Assembly: GCF_027912495.1 (NCBI RefSeq)
Contig: NZ_CP115463.1
Location: 62,001-126,000, forward strand
Direction of reading: 5' to 3'
Origin: Caulobacter sp. NIBR1757
Lineage (GTDB): Bacteria > Pseudomonadota > Alphaproteobacteria > Caulobacterales > Caulobacteraceae
Length of the DNA: 64,000 nt
Position 1 is the stretch's first letter, and every line of letters starts with the position of its first letter. Under the pieces are notes generated by a model, which was given only the letters and a program-made list of their open reading frames with translations, made no database searches and was not told where the DNA came from. The position numbers and the translations under genes were made by a program. Below, piece after piece: positions 33,548-42,413 of this stretch.

Positions 33548-34345
33548 ATGAGCCAAGCCGCCGATTTCCACGCCCTGCACGCCGGCCCCGATGTGCTGGT
33601 CCTGCCCAACGCCTGGGACGCGGCCAGCGCCGCCATGATGCAGGACGCCGGGGCGAAAGCCGTCGCCACCTCCAGCGCCGCCGTCGCCTGGGCGCGCGGC
33701 TACGCCGACGGCGACAACCTGCCCGTGCCCGTGCTGCTCGACGTCATTGCCGGCATGGCCCGGGTCCTGTCCACGCCCCTGACCGCCGACATCGAGGGCG
33801 GCTTCACCGACGACCTGGAAACCCTGACCCAGACGGTCGAGGCGGTGATCCAGGCCGGCGCCGTCGGCATCAACCTCGAGGACGGCAAACGCGATCCGGA
33901 CCTCCACGCCCGCAAGATCGAGGCCGCCCGCGAGGCCGGGGTCCGCACCGGCGTCGAGCTGTTCATCAACGCCCGCATCGACGTCTATCTGAAGGGCCTG
34001 GCCGAGGGCGAGGCGGCCCTGACCGAAACCCTGAGCCGGGCACAGCTCTACGAACAGGCCGGGGCCAGCGGCATCTTCGTCCCCGGCCCCATCGACGAGA
34101 CCCTGATCGGCCAGCTGGCGGACGGTATCAGCCTGCCGCTCAACATCATGGGCCGGGCCGGCGCCCCGAAGGCGGCCCGGCTGGCCGACCTGGGCGTGCG
34201 CCGCCTCAGCTCCGCCACCGGCCCGTTCCGCGCCGCCTACGGGGTGCTGAACCGCACGCTTGCCGCCTTCCTGGAAAGCGGCGATTCCGACGCCTTCAGC
34301 GAGGCCAGCCAGGGCATGCCCGACCTCAACAAGCGGTTCGGCTGA
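33548..34345 (+). CDS. Isocitrate lyase / PEP mutase superfamily protein
   Basis: 265-residue alpha/beta-barrel protein of the ICL/PEP phosphonomutase superfamily. It has the N-terminal LVLPNAWDAASAAMMQDAG (residues ~18-36) and Mg-binding LTADIEGGF and NLEDG motifs. It lacks the KKCG active-site loop with the catalytic Cys of true lyases, so the reaction is probably not isocitrate or methylisocitrate cleavage; oxaloacetate decarboxylase or other C-C lyases of the superfamily are alternatives. GGAG is present before the ATG. Confidence 0.85.
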   Translation: MSQAADFHALHAGPDVLVLPNAWDAASAAMMQDAGAKAVATSSAAVAWARGYADGDNLPVPVLLDVIAGMARVLSTPLTADIEGGFTDDLETLTQTVEAVIQAGAVGINLEDGKRDPDLHARKIEAAREAGVRTGVELFINARIDVYLKGLAEGEAALTETLSRAQLYEQAGASGIFVPGPIDETLIGQLADGISLPLNIMGRAGAPKAARLADLGVRRLSSATGPFRAAYGVLNRTLAAFLESGDSDAFSEASQGMPDLNKRFG

Positions 34346-34348
34346 CGG

Positions 34349-35356
34349 CTACTTCGCCGCCTCGTCCGGGGCCTGGTTGAAGTCGATCGGCAACCGGATG
34401 CGGAGGGCGGCGGTCGGGCGGCCGTCCTGGCTCCACAGATTCAGCCGCAACTGGCCGGCGACCTGCGCCGCGGCCTCGCCGAAACCGGCATCGTCCGGCC
34501 GCTCGGCGGCGACGCGGCAGTCGGCCAGCGTGCCGTCGGGGGCGACCAGGCAATCGGCCACGCCGCGCCCCGAGAAAATCCCGGCCTCCACCGCCCGGTC
34601 CGGATAGACGGCCTGAACGACCTTCTCCTCGGGGGTGACGATCCATTCCGGCGCCCGCACCCGCCGCTCCTGGCCGCTCGCGCCGGCCGGATTGAAAAAT
34701 CGGAGGCTGACAAAGACGTCGGCGCGGACGGCGCGCCGGGCGTCCTCGGGGGTCAGGCGGACGCGAAAGCGCTCGCTCAAGGTCCGCGCCGCGCCAACCA
34801 GGACCTTGTCGGCGTCGTTGACCGCCCTGCACTGCTCCAGCTCGCCCGAGCGGCGCATCGTACAGCGCAGCACCACCACGGCCTCGTCGCCCTGGCGGTC
34901 TGCCGGCCAGGCGGCGGTCATCTCCTCGAGGCTGGGAGCGGCGGCCCAGACCGGGTTGGTGATCAGCCTCTCGGGCCGGCCCATTTCCGACATGACCAGG
35001 GTGAACTCGACCTGGCCGCCGTCGACCGGCTTGCCGTCGATCCTGCGCGGCTTGAACCGGCCCTTCCGCTCCATCAGATCGGTCCCGATCTTGCCGAGAC
35101 CGAGGCCGTAGGGCGATTCCGCCAGGAGGTCGCACCGCTTGGGCTTGCCGGCGGCGTCGACCAAGCAGCGCATCTTCACATCGACGGAGATGGTCTGACC
35201 CCGCAGGGATGGCGGGAACGCCGATTCGACATCCTGTCCCGAGGGCTTGGCGGTCAGGTCCGCCTCCTCGACAACCGGCGGCGGGGTGATGACCACGCCG
35301 CTCACCTCCGTCGGCGGAGCGCCCATCATCAGGAGGGTGAACGCCAGGATCTTCAC
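34349..35356 (-). CDS. Secreted protein with three TonB-C-like domains (paralogue 4)
   Basis: 335 residues, last gene of a four-gene tandem operon. Weak Sec signal (residues 1-19). Three repeated domains of about 100 residues follow: one around 40-130, one around 135-230 (NPVWAAAPSLEEMTAAWP) and one around 235-330 (APEWIVTPEEKVVQAVYP ... RIRLPIDFNQ). Each has a paired-Cys strand (MRCLVDAAGKPKRC, LRCTMRRSGELEQC, ADCLVAPDGTLADC) and a GFGEAA-type helix. This looks like the TonB C-terminal fold but with no TonB anchor or Pro-rich spacer. Its start overlaps the previous gene by 4 nt. Confidence 0.75.
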   Translation of the reverse strand: MKILAFTLLMMGAPPTEVSGVVITPPPVVEEADLTAKPSGQDVESAFPPSLRGQTISVDVKMRCLVDAAGKPKRCDLLAESPYGLGLGKIGTDLMERKGRFKPRRIDGKPVDGGQVEFTLVMSEMGRPERLITNPVWAAAPSLEEMTAAWPADRQGDEAVVVLRCTMRRSGELEQCRAVNDADKVLVGAARTLSERFRVRLTPEDARRAVRADVFVSLRFFNPAGASGQERRVRAPEWIVTPEEKVVQAVYPDRAVEAGIFSGRGVADCLVAPDGTLADCRVAAERPDDAGFGEAAAQVAGQLRLNLWSQDGRPTAALRIRLPIDFNQAPDEAAK

Positions 35357-36357
35357 CTGGCGGTCGACTGCGGCTGGTTGAAGTCGACCGGCAGGCGGAT
35401 GCGACTGCCGGCGGTCGGGCGGCCATCAGCGCTCCACAGGTCCAGCTTCATCTGGCCCGCCACCCGCACCGCCGCCTCGCCAAAGCCAAGACCGTCCGGT
35501 CGCTCGCCGACGATGCGGCAGTCGGTCAGCGATCCATCGGCGGCGACCAGGCAGTCGACGATGCCGCGGCCGGAGCGAATGCCGGCCTGAGCGGCCTTGT
35601 CCGGATAGACGGCCTGCAGCGCCTGTTTGTCGGGATAGGTCGTCCAGTCCGGCGCCTTGACCTGCCGTTCGGCGGCGGCAGGGCCGGCCGGGTTGAGCAG
35701 ACGAAGGCTGAGGATGACGTCCCAGCCGGCGTGAAAGCTGGCCTGTTCCCGGTCCAGCCGGACGCGGAACCGGTCACTGAGGGCCAGGGCCGCATCCACC
35801 GGAGCCTTTTCGGCGCCATTGATCGCCCGGCAGGCTTTCAGCTCGCCCGCGGGGCGCATCGTACAGCGCAGCACCACCACGGCCTCGTCGCCGGGATGGC
35901 CGGCCGGCCAGGCGGCGGCCATGTCTTCGGCGCTGGCGACGGAAGCCCAGACCGGTTCGTCGTACAGCGGGGTGGAGGCCTTTCGGCCGGGCCGGGGCCA
36001 GATGTAGACAGAGACCTCCACCTGGCCACCGTCGACCGCCTGGCCGTCGATACGGCGCGGCTTGAACCGGCCCTTGCGCTCCATCAGCCCGGTTCCGGCC
36101 TCGCCGAAGCCGAGGCCATAAGGGTCTTCCTTCAAGGTCTCGCACCGCCGCGCCTTGCCGGTCGCGTCGATGGTGCAGCGCATGGTCACCGCGGCCTTGA
36201 TGTTCTGGCCGCGGGCCTTCTCGGGGAAGGCGTCCATGAGGTCGGAGTCCATCGGGTTGGCGGCCAGCCTTGCCTCTTCCGAAGCGGGCGGGGCGGCGAC
36301 GGCCCCCCCGGCCAGCAGCAGGCCTATGGCCAGGGCGATCAGGGTAGCCGGTCTCAT
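35353..36357 (-). CDS. Secreted protein with three TonB-C-like domains (paralogue 3)
   Basis: 334 residues with a Sec signal (residues 1-22, cleaved near VAA-PP). The three-domain layout matches its neighbours: PMDSDLMDAFPEKARGQ, EPVWASVASAEDMAAAWP and APDWTTYPDKQALQAVYP mark the domain starts. Cys pairs are visible as MRCTIDATGKARRC, LRCTMRPAGELKAC and VDCLVAADGSLTDC. It is most similar to paralogue 4 (shared GRFKPRRIDG), so these two are probably the youngest duplicates. The gene overlaps both neighbours by 4 nt. Confidence 0.75.
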   Translation of the reverse strand: MRPATLIALAIGLLLAGGAVAAPPASEEARLAANPMDSDLMDAFPEKARGQNIKAAVTMRCTIDATGKARRCETLKEDPYGLGFGEAGTGLMERKGRFKPRRIDGQAVDGGQVEVSVYIWPRPGRKASTPLYDEPVWASVASAEDMAAAWPAGHPGDEAVVVLRCTMRPAGELKACRAINGAEKAPVDAALALSDRFRVRLDREQASFHAGWDVILSLRLLNPAGPAAAERQVKAPDWTTYPDKQALQAVYPDKAAQAGIRSGRGIVDCLVAADGSLTDCRIVGERPDGLGFGEAAVRVAGQMKLDLWSADGRPTAGSRIRLPVDFNQPQSTAR

Positions 36358-37352
36358 TGGGCAGCCTCATCGGCGAGGTTGAAGTCGATCGGCAACTTGA
36401 CCCGCGCCCCGACGACCGGGCGGCCCTTGGTGTTCCAGGGGTTCATCTGCATCAGCTGGGCGATGGCCACGGCCGAGGCGCCGAAGCCCATGCCATCGGG
36501 CTTCTCGCGAGCCACTTTGCAGTCGGTCAGCTTGCCGTCGGGGGCGACCAGGCAGTCGGCGACGCCCCGGCCCGACTTGATGCCGGCCTCGGCCGCCTGG
36601 GCCGGAAAGACGCTCAGCACCTTCTCGGGCTTCACGGTGGTGATCCAGAACGGGTCTTTCACGCTCACGGTCCGGGCTTCGATGCTGGCCGGGTTGAGGA
36701 AGTGCAGGCTGATCAGGACGTCGGAATTGGCGAACTTGATCGCCTCGTCTTCCGACAGGCGGACCTCGAATTTGTCGGTCAGGCGTTTGGCCGCCCCGAC
36801 AAAGGCGTCGGGCGCCCGGCCGGCGCTCATGCAGGCGGCCAGCGAGCCGCTGGCCCGCAGGGAGCATCGTAGCACCACGGTCGCCTCGGGCGCGTCGGAC
36901 TCCTTTGGCCAGGCGGCGTTGACCTCTTCCCAGGTCGGCGCCCTGGCGTAGATCGGCTGGTAAATGACATATCGAGCCCCCGGCGTCGGCGACTGCACGG
37001 AGAAGGGGATGCGGACCGTCGATTCGACCGGCTTGCCGTTGACCTTGCCGGGCTTGAACAGCGCCTTGTCGATCAGCACCCGGATCGAGGCCTCGGCGAA
37101 GCCCAGGCCCCAGGGGGTTTCCTGCAGGGTTTCACAGGTCGTCACCCGGCCCTTGGCGCTGATTGTGCAGGACAGCACCACCCGGCCGCTGATGCTGCGG
37201 TCGAGGGCAATGTCGGGATAGTATCTGACGATGTCGTCGCCTTCCGGCTTGGCCAGCCACTGCGGCTTTTCGACGATATCCGCCGGCGTTTGCGCAAGGG
37301 CCGGGCCGGCGCTCAGGGTCAGGACGAACAGAAGGAACAGGCGGGTTTTCAT
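36354..37352 (-). CDS. Secreted protein with three TonB-C-like domains (paralogue 2)
   Basis: 332 residues with a Sec signal (MKTRLFLLFVLTLSAGPALA). Three domains start at KPQWLAKPEGDDIVRYYP, QPIYARAPTWEEVNAAWP and DPFWITTVKPEKVLSVFP. Cys pairs are LSCTISAKGRVTTC, LRCSLRASGSLAAC and ADCLVAPDGKLTDC. Periplasmic location is likely. The function is unknown; the fold suggests a protein-protein or envelope-binding role. It is translationally coupled on both sides. Confidence 0.75.
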   Translation of the reverse strand: MKTRLFLLFVLTLSAGPALAQTPADIVEKPQWLAKPEGDDIVRYYPDIALDRSISGRVVLSCTISAKGRVTTCETLQETPWGLGFAEASIRVLIDKALFKPGKVNGKPVESTVRIPFSVQSPTPGARYVIYQPIYARAPTWEEVNAAWPKESDAPEATVVLRCSLRASGSLAACMSAGRAPDAFVGAAKRLTDKFEVRLSEDEAIKFANSDVLISLHFLNPASIEARTVSVKDPFWITTVKPEKVLSVFPAQAAEAGIKSGRGVADCLVAPDGKLTDCKVAREKPDGMGFGASAVAIAQLMQMNPWNTKGRPVVGARVKLPIDFNLADEAAQ

Positions 37353-38407
37353 GGCTTGGCTTTCGGGGCCGGATCGTCGGCCTGGATGAAGTTGATCGGC
37401 AACCGGATGCGGGCCCCGTCGACGGGGCGGCCATCGTCTGTCCAGGGGTTCATCTGCATGACCCCGGCGATGGCCAGGGCGGCGGAGCCGAAGCCGAGCG
37501 CCTTCGGGGTCTCGCGGGCCACCTTGCAGTCGGTCAGCTTGCCGTCGGGCGCGACCAGGCAGTCGGCGACCCCCGTGCCCGTCTTCACCCCGGCCTCGGC
37601 GGCGATGTTGGGGTAGAGAGCCAGCACCCGGTCCTGCTTGATCTGGATGATCCAGCGTGGCTTGGAAACCTTGCGCGTCAGGCTGTCGGGCGAGGCGGGG
37701 TTGAGGAAGCGGAACGGCACGATGATCAGGCCGCCCTTGAGCTGCTTGAGGTCCTCGTCATTGACCTTCAGCTCGAACTTGCCGGCCAGGGCCATGGCGG
37801 CGCTCCCGAAGCCCTTGCCCTTCGGCAGCTCGTTGTAGCGCTGGCAACCGCGCAGGCCACCGGTCGAGGACACCGAGCAGCGCAGGGTGGCGCTGCCTTC
37901 CTGCAGGTCGCCGGCTCCCTTCGGCCAGGCGGCGGCCATGTCTTCGAAGCTCGGGGCCTTGATCCAGACCGGCTGGCTGAGGGCCGGCTTCGTCTTGCCG
38001 CCGAACGGGCCCGTGGCGACGAAGTTGATCGGGATCCTCACCGTCGCCCCGGCCTCGGGTTTGCCATCGATCAGGCGGGGTTTCATCTTGAACGAGCCGG
38101 CCAGCAGGATGGCGGCCTGACCGAAGCCCGAGCCGGGCGGGTCTTCGCTGACCACCGTGCAGGCCTGCAGGGCGCCGGTGACATTGACCGAACAGCCGAT
38201 GACGGCCCGGCCGCCGATCCCCTTGCGCGCCGCCTCCGCCGGCCAGACGGACATCATCTCCTCTTGAGTCGGCTTGCGCAGCCAATCGGGATTGGTGATC
38301 ACCGGCTGGCGCCCGGCCGGTGGCGCCGGGGGAGCTTGCGCCGGGGTCTGGGCCGATACGGCGCCCGCCAGTCCAGCCAGAAGGCCTGCCAGTACAACTC
38401 TACGCAC
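37349..38407 (-). CDS. Secreted protein with three TonB-C-like domains (paralogue 1)
   Basis: 352 residues, first gene of the operon. The start is GTG 38407, eight bases after GGAGG; an upstream in-frame ATG at 38437 would place the ribosome site inside the gene. The signal peptide is MRRVVLAGLLAGLAGAVSAQ, followed by a short Pro/Ala linker. Three domains begin at NPDWLRKPTQEEMMSVWP, QPVWIKAPSFEDMAAAWP and KPRWIIQIKQDRVLALYP. Cys pairs are visible in each domain. The third domain is nearly the same as that of paralogue 2 (ADCLVAPDGKLTDCKVARE). It is divergent from polA across 98 bp. Confidence 0.76.
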   Translation of the reverse strand: MRRVVLAGLLAGLAGAVSAQTPAQAPPAPPAGRQPVITNPDWLRKPTQEEMMSVWPAEAARKGIGGRAVIGCSVNVTGALQACTVVSEDPPGSGFGQAAILLAGSFKMKPRLIDGKPEAGATVRIPINFVATGPFGGKTKPALSQPVWIKAPSFEDMAAAWPKGAGDLQEGSATLRCSVSSTGGLRGCQRYNELPKGKGFGSAAMALAGKFELKVNDEDLKQLKGGLIIVPFRFLNPASPDSLTRKVSKPRWIIQIKQDRVLALYPNIAAEAGVKTGTGVADCLVAPDGKLTDCKVARETPKALGFGSAALAIAGVMQMNPWTDDGRPVDGARIRLPINFIQADDPAPKAKP

Positions 38408-38505
38408 GGTAAAATCCTCCCCCAACTCGCGCCACAACCTGCCAATTTCCGCGCCGCTTGCAAAGGGGCGCTGACCCGGCGCGCGGGAGCCACTATCTTG
38501 CCCCC

Positions 38506-41370
38506 ATGAGCGACGCAGCCACCCCGCAAGACCACCGTCACATGACCCAGGACGGCCCGCCGATCCGGCTCTACCTGGTGGATGGTTCCGCCTACATCTT
38601 CCGGGCCTATCACGCCCTGCCGCCGCTGACCCGCAAGTCGGACGGGCTGCCGGTCGGGGCCGTGGCCGGCTTCTGCAACATGCTGTTCAAGCTGCTGCGT
38701 GACACCAGGGAAGACGCGCCCACGCACTTCGCGGTGATCTTCGACCATTCGGAGAAGACCTTCCGCAACCAGATGTACGACCTCTACAAGGCCCACCGGC
38801 CGCCGCCGCCGGAGGACCTGATTCCGCAGTTCGCCCTGGTCCGCGACGCCACCCGCGCCTTCGGCGTGCCCGGCATCGAACTGCCCGGCTACGAGGCCGA
38901 CGACCTGATCGCCGCCTACGCCTGCCGGGTGCGGGAGCTGGGCGGCGAGACCATCATCGTCTCGTCGGACAAGGACCTGATGCAGCTGGTCGGCGACGGG
39001 GTGACCATGCTGGACACCATGAAGAACGTCCGCATCGGCCCCGACCAGGTGTTCGAGAAGTTCGGCGTCATGCCCGACAAGGTGGTCGATGTTCAGGCCC
39101 TGTGCGGCGACAGCGTCGACAATGTGCCGGGCGCCCCCGGCATCGGCATCAAGACCGCCGCCCTGCTGATCAACGAGTTCGGCGACCTCGACACGCTTCT
39201 CGAACGCGCGGGAGAGATCAAGCAGGACAAGCGCCGCCAGACCCTGATCGATTTCGCCGACCAGATCCGCCTGTCGCGGTCCCTGGTCCAGCTCGACTGC
39301 AATACGCCGCTGCCGGAACCGATCGCGGACCTGACCGTCCGCGACGCCGACAAGGACACCCTGGCCGCCTTCCTCACGGAGATGGGCTTCAACACCCTGC
39401 TTCGCCGCATCGGCGTCGCCGCCGAGGGCGGCGGCATGGCGCCCCAGCCGCTGCCGGGTTTCGGCAAGCCTCCGGAAGCCGCGCCGGCTCCCGCCACGCC
39501 CGAGCCGGCGGCCATCGAGATCGACGTCAGCAAGTACGAGTGCGTCCGCGACCTCGAGACCCTCGACCGCTGGATCGCCGAGGCCTACGAGGCCGGCGTC
39601 ATCGCCTTCGACACCGAGACCGATGCGCTTGGCAGCGCCACCGCCGGCCTCTGCGGCGTGTCCCTGGCCACCGCCCCCGGCCGCGCCTGCTACATCCCCC
39701 TGACCCATGAGGCGGTCGGCGGCGACCTGCTGACCGAGGCCGCCCCGGTCGATGCGCAGATCGACAAGGCCACGGCCCTGGCCCGCCTGAAACCGCTGCT
39801 GGAATCCCCGGCCGTGCTGAAGGTGGCGCAGAACGCAAAGTACGACATCGCGGTGATGGCCCTGCGCGGCATCGACGTGGCGCCGATCGACGACACCATG
39901 CTGATCTCCTACGTCCTGGAGGCCGGCCTGCATAACCACGGCATGGACGAGCTTTCCGAGCTCTGGCTCGGCCACAAGCCGATCCCGTTCAAGCAGGTGG
40001 CCGGGACCGGCAAGGCGCAGATCAGCTTCAAGCATGTGCAGCTGAACGAGGCGACCTGCTACGCCGCCGAGGACGCCGACGTCACCCTGCGGCTCTGGCA
40101 CAAGCTCAAGCCCCGCCTGGCCCGCGAGGGCATGCTGACGGTCTATGAGACCCTCGAGCGGCCCCTGCCGCCGGTGATCGCCGCCATGGAGAACGCCGGG
40201 GTCAAGGTCGACACCGACGAGCTGCGCCGGCTGTCCCACGACTTCTCCCTGCGCATGGCCGACTTCGAGGCCAAGGCTCATGAGATGCTCGGCCGGCCGT
40301 TCAACATGGGCAGCCCCAAGCAGATCGGTGAGGTGCTGTTCGGAGAGCTTGGCCTGGAGGGTGGCAAGAAGACCGCCACCGGCCAGTGGGCGACCGACGT
40401 CGATGTGCTGGAACGATTGGCCCTGCAGGGCGCCGAGCTGCCGCGGCTGATCCTCGACTGGCGCCAGCTGTCGAAGCTCAAGGGCACCTATACCGACAAC
40501 CTGATCGCGGCGATTTCGCCCAAGACCGGGCGCATCCACACCGCCTACGCCATGGCCTCGACGACGACGGGGCGCCTCTCCTCGTCGGATCCCAACCTGC
40601 AGAACATCCCGATCCGCACCGAGGAGGGCCGCAAGATCCGCAAGGCCTTCGTGGCCGAGCCCGGCCATTTGCTGATCAGCGCCGACTACAGCCAGATCGA
40701 ACTGCGCCTGCTGGCCCACGTCGGCGACATCCCGCAGCTGAAGAGCGCCTTCACGCAGGGCCTCGACATCCATGCCATGACCGCGTCCGAGATGTTCGAC
40801 ACCCCCATCGAGGGCATGCCGTCCGAGATCCGCCGCCGGGCCAAGGCCATCAACTTCGGCATCGTCTACGGCATCAGCGCCTTCGGCTTGGCCAACCAAT
40901 TGTCGATCCCGCAGGGCGAGGCGGCCGACTATATCAAGACCTACTTCCGCCGCTTCCCCGGCATCGGCGACTACATGGAGGAGATGCGGGCCCAGGTGCG
41001 CCAGAACGGCTATGTCAGCACCATCTTCGGCCGCAAGATCCATATCCCCGACATCAACGGCAAGAGCGTCGGCCAGCGCCAGTTCGCCGAGCGGGCGGCC
41101 ATCAACGCCCCGTTGCAGGGCGCCGCCGCCGACATCATTCGCCGCGCCATGGCCCGCATGCCGGACGCCCTGCGCGAGGCTGGTCTGTCATCGCGCATGC
41201 TGCTGCAGGTGCACGATGAACTGGTCTTCGAGGCCAGCGAAGCCGAGGCAGAGGCGACCATCGCGGTCGCCAAGCGGGTCATGGAGGGCGCGCCCTTCCC
41301 GGCGGTGGAGATCAGCGTGCCGCTGGTCGTCGAGGCGCGGGCGGCGAAGAACTGGGACGAGGCGCACTAG
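38506..41370 (+). CDS. polA: DNA polymerase I
   Basis: 954-residue Pol I for gap filling and RNA primer removal. The 5' nuclease covers about residues 1-300 (LYLVDGSAYIFRAYHALPP start). The 3'-5' proofreading domain (about 345-540) has intact metal ligands D369 and E371 in IAFDTETDALG. The polymerase domain (about 560-954) carries motif A SADYSQIELR (Asp about 727), motif B RRRAKAINFGIVYG and motif C LLQVHDELVFE (Asp about 904). The ATG at 38506 was chosen; the ATG at 38542 is an alternative. Confidence 0.97.
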   Translation: MSDAATPQDHRHMTQDGPPIRLYLVDGSAYIFRAYHALPPLTRKSDGLPVGAVAGFCNMLFKLLRDTREDAPTHFAVIFDHSEKTFRNQMYDLYKAHRPPPPEDLIPQFALVRDATRAFGVPGIELPGYEADDLIAAYACRVRELGGETIIVSSDKDLMQLVGDGVTMLDTMKNVRIGPDQVFEKFGVMPDKVVDVQALCGDSVDNVPGAPGIGIKTAALLINEFGDLDTLLERAGEIKQDKRRQTLIDFADQIRLSRSLVQLDCNTPLPEPIADLTVRDADKDTLAAFLTEMGFNTLLRRIGVAAEGGGMAPQPLPGFGKPPEAAPAPATPEPAAIEIDVSKYECVRDLETLDRWIAEAYEAGVIAFDTETDALGSATAGLCGVSLATAPGRACYIPLTHEAVGGDLLTEAAPVDAQIDKATALARLKPLLESPAVLKVAQNAKYDIAVMALRGIDVAPIDDTMLISYVLEAGLHNHGMDELSELWLGHKPIPFKQVAGTGKAQISFKHVQLNEATCYAAEDADVTLRLWHKLKPRLAREGMLTVYETLERPLPPVIAAMENAGVKVDTDELRRLSHDFSLRMADFEAKAHEMLGRPFNMGSPKQIGEVLFGELGLEGGKKTATGQWATDVDVLERLALQGAELPRLILDWRQLSKLKGTYTDNLIAAISPKTGRIHTAYAMASTTTGRLSSSDPNLQNIPIRTEEGRKIRKAFVAEPGHLLISADYSQIELRLLAHVGDIPQLKSAFTQGLDIHAMTASEMFDTPIEGMPSEIRRRAKAINFGIVYGISAFGLANQLSIPQGEAADYIKTYFRRFPGIGDYMEEMRAQVRQNGYVSTIFGRKIHIPDINGKSVGQRQFAERAAINAPLQGAAADIIRRAMARMPDALREAGLSSRMLLQVHDELVFEASEAEAEATIAVAKRVMEGAPFPAVEISVPLVVEARAAKNWDEAH

Positions 41371-41388
41371 GGCCTTCTCCTCACTTTG

Positions 41389-41516
41389 CTGTCATCCTCC
41401 GACCGCGCGCAGCGCGGATCGGGGGACCCATCTGTCCGCGTGAAAATGGCCAGGAGTCTTCGCGTCCCGGCATGGGTCCCCCGGCTCCCGCTCCGCGGGC
41501 CCGGAGGATGACAGCG
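41389..41516. repeat. REP-like family 1 repeat, complete copy
   Basis: Left arm CTGTCATCCTCCGACCGCG ... CGGGGGACCCA, spacer of about 42 bp, right arm ATGGGTCCCCCGG, an inner GCTCCCGCTCCGCGGGC hairpin and GGAGGATGACAGC. It sits between polA and the convergent LMW phosphatase gene. Confidence 0.85.
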
Positions 41517-41531
41517 GATTTTGGGGAGCAG

Positions 41532-41858
41532 TTAACCCCTCGGCAAATGCGGGATGACCCTGGCCTTCAACAACGCTACCAGCGCCTCATCCATGAACCC
41601 GTAGTCGTCGGGGATATCGAGACAGATCACCCGCCCCCGCAGCGCCCTGCGGAATGACTTCTGCAGCCTGTTCCGGTGCGGCCGCTCCATGACGAAGATC
41701 AGGTCGGCCCAGGCGACCAGTTCGGCGTCCAGCGGCGTCTCGGCGTCATTGTTGGTGCCGGCCGAGGCCGTCTCGATTCCCGGCCAGTCGGCGAACACCT
41801 GCTCGGCCGTCGGGCTGCGCAGGCGGTTCTGGCTGCAGATGAACAGCACCGTCTTCAT
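41532..41858 (-). CDS. Low-molecular-weight protein tyrosine phosphatase-like protein
   Basis: 108 residues. It is a shortened member of the LMW-PTP family with an intact P-loop CSQNRLRS (C-X5-R-S) near the N-terminus (residues ~8-15). The general acid Asp is expected in the LDIPDDYGFMD segment. It is shorter than classical LMW-PTP (about 155), but this compact version is common in proteobacteria. The ATG at 41858 gives MKTVLFICSQNRLRSP, where similarity begins. It is 52 bp downstream of the MAPEG gene. Confidence 0.85.
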   Translation of the reverse strand: MKTVLFICSQNRLRSPTAEQVFADWPGIETASAGTNNDAETPLDAELVAWADLIFVMERPHRNRLQKSFRRALRGRVICLDIPDDYGFMDEALVALLKARVIPHLPRG

Positions 41859-41910
41859 CGGGCGAAGGCGCTGTCCCGAGACCGGGACCGTTGATGCCGG
41901 ACGATGGGGC

Positions 41911-42333
41911 TCAAGCGCCAACCTGGACCAGCACGAAGATCGCCTTGCCCAGGGCGCCCAGCAGCAGGACGATGATGGCCAGTCCCTGGATCAGGAAGCC
42001 CAGCGACCGGGCGCCGGGGTCTTTCACATAGCCCAGGGCGTACAACAGCCGGCCGACGATCCACACCAGGCCGAGGCCGGCGGCGATCAGGTCGTTGAAC
42101 GGGACGGTCGGGTAGATGAGGGTGAACAGCCACAGGCTGGCCAGGTAGATCGGCAGGCTCTCAAGCGTGTTCAGATGCACCCGGACATGGCGCTCGAGGT
42201 CCGGATGGCCGGTCATGGCCGGCGCGGCGATGCCGGTGCGGCCGCGGGCTCCGCCCACCCGCATCATCATCCAGATGACGACGAGCAGCGACAGACAGGT
42301 GACGATCGCCACCAGCGCATGTTGGTCTCTCAT
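41911..42333 (-). CDS. MAPEG family membrane protein
   Basis: 140 residues with four hydrophobic helices, matching the MAPEG fold (microsomal glutathione S-transferase / leukotriene C4 synthase superfamily). Helix 2-3 carries ERHVRVHLNTLESLPIYL, the family signature with conserved Arg, His and Glu. Bacterial members may detoxify hydrophobic electrophiles with glutathione; the substrate is unknown here. Confidence 0.88.
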   Translation of the reverse strand: MRDQHALVAIVTCLSLLVVIWMMMRVGGARGRTGIAAPAMTGHPDLERHVRVHLNTLESLPIYLASLWLFTLIYPTVPFNDLIAAGLGLVWIVGRLLYALGYVKDPGARSLGFLIQGLAIIVLLLGALGKAIFVLVQVGA

Positions 42334-42413
42334 GGGTCAAGTCTCCCCGCCGACCTGTCGCCGGCTCCCTGAGGCGGAAGCTGTCACGGTTCGCGGCCGA
42401 TGCAAACCAGCCC

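Noticed and set aside
38299..41043. Very long open frame (over 900 codons) on the minus strand opposite polA
   Set aside because: It is a GC-rich shadow frame of polA: composition is Gly/Leu/His/Gln/Asp-rich with no domain, and polA on the other strand has all catalytic motifs.
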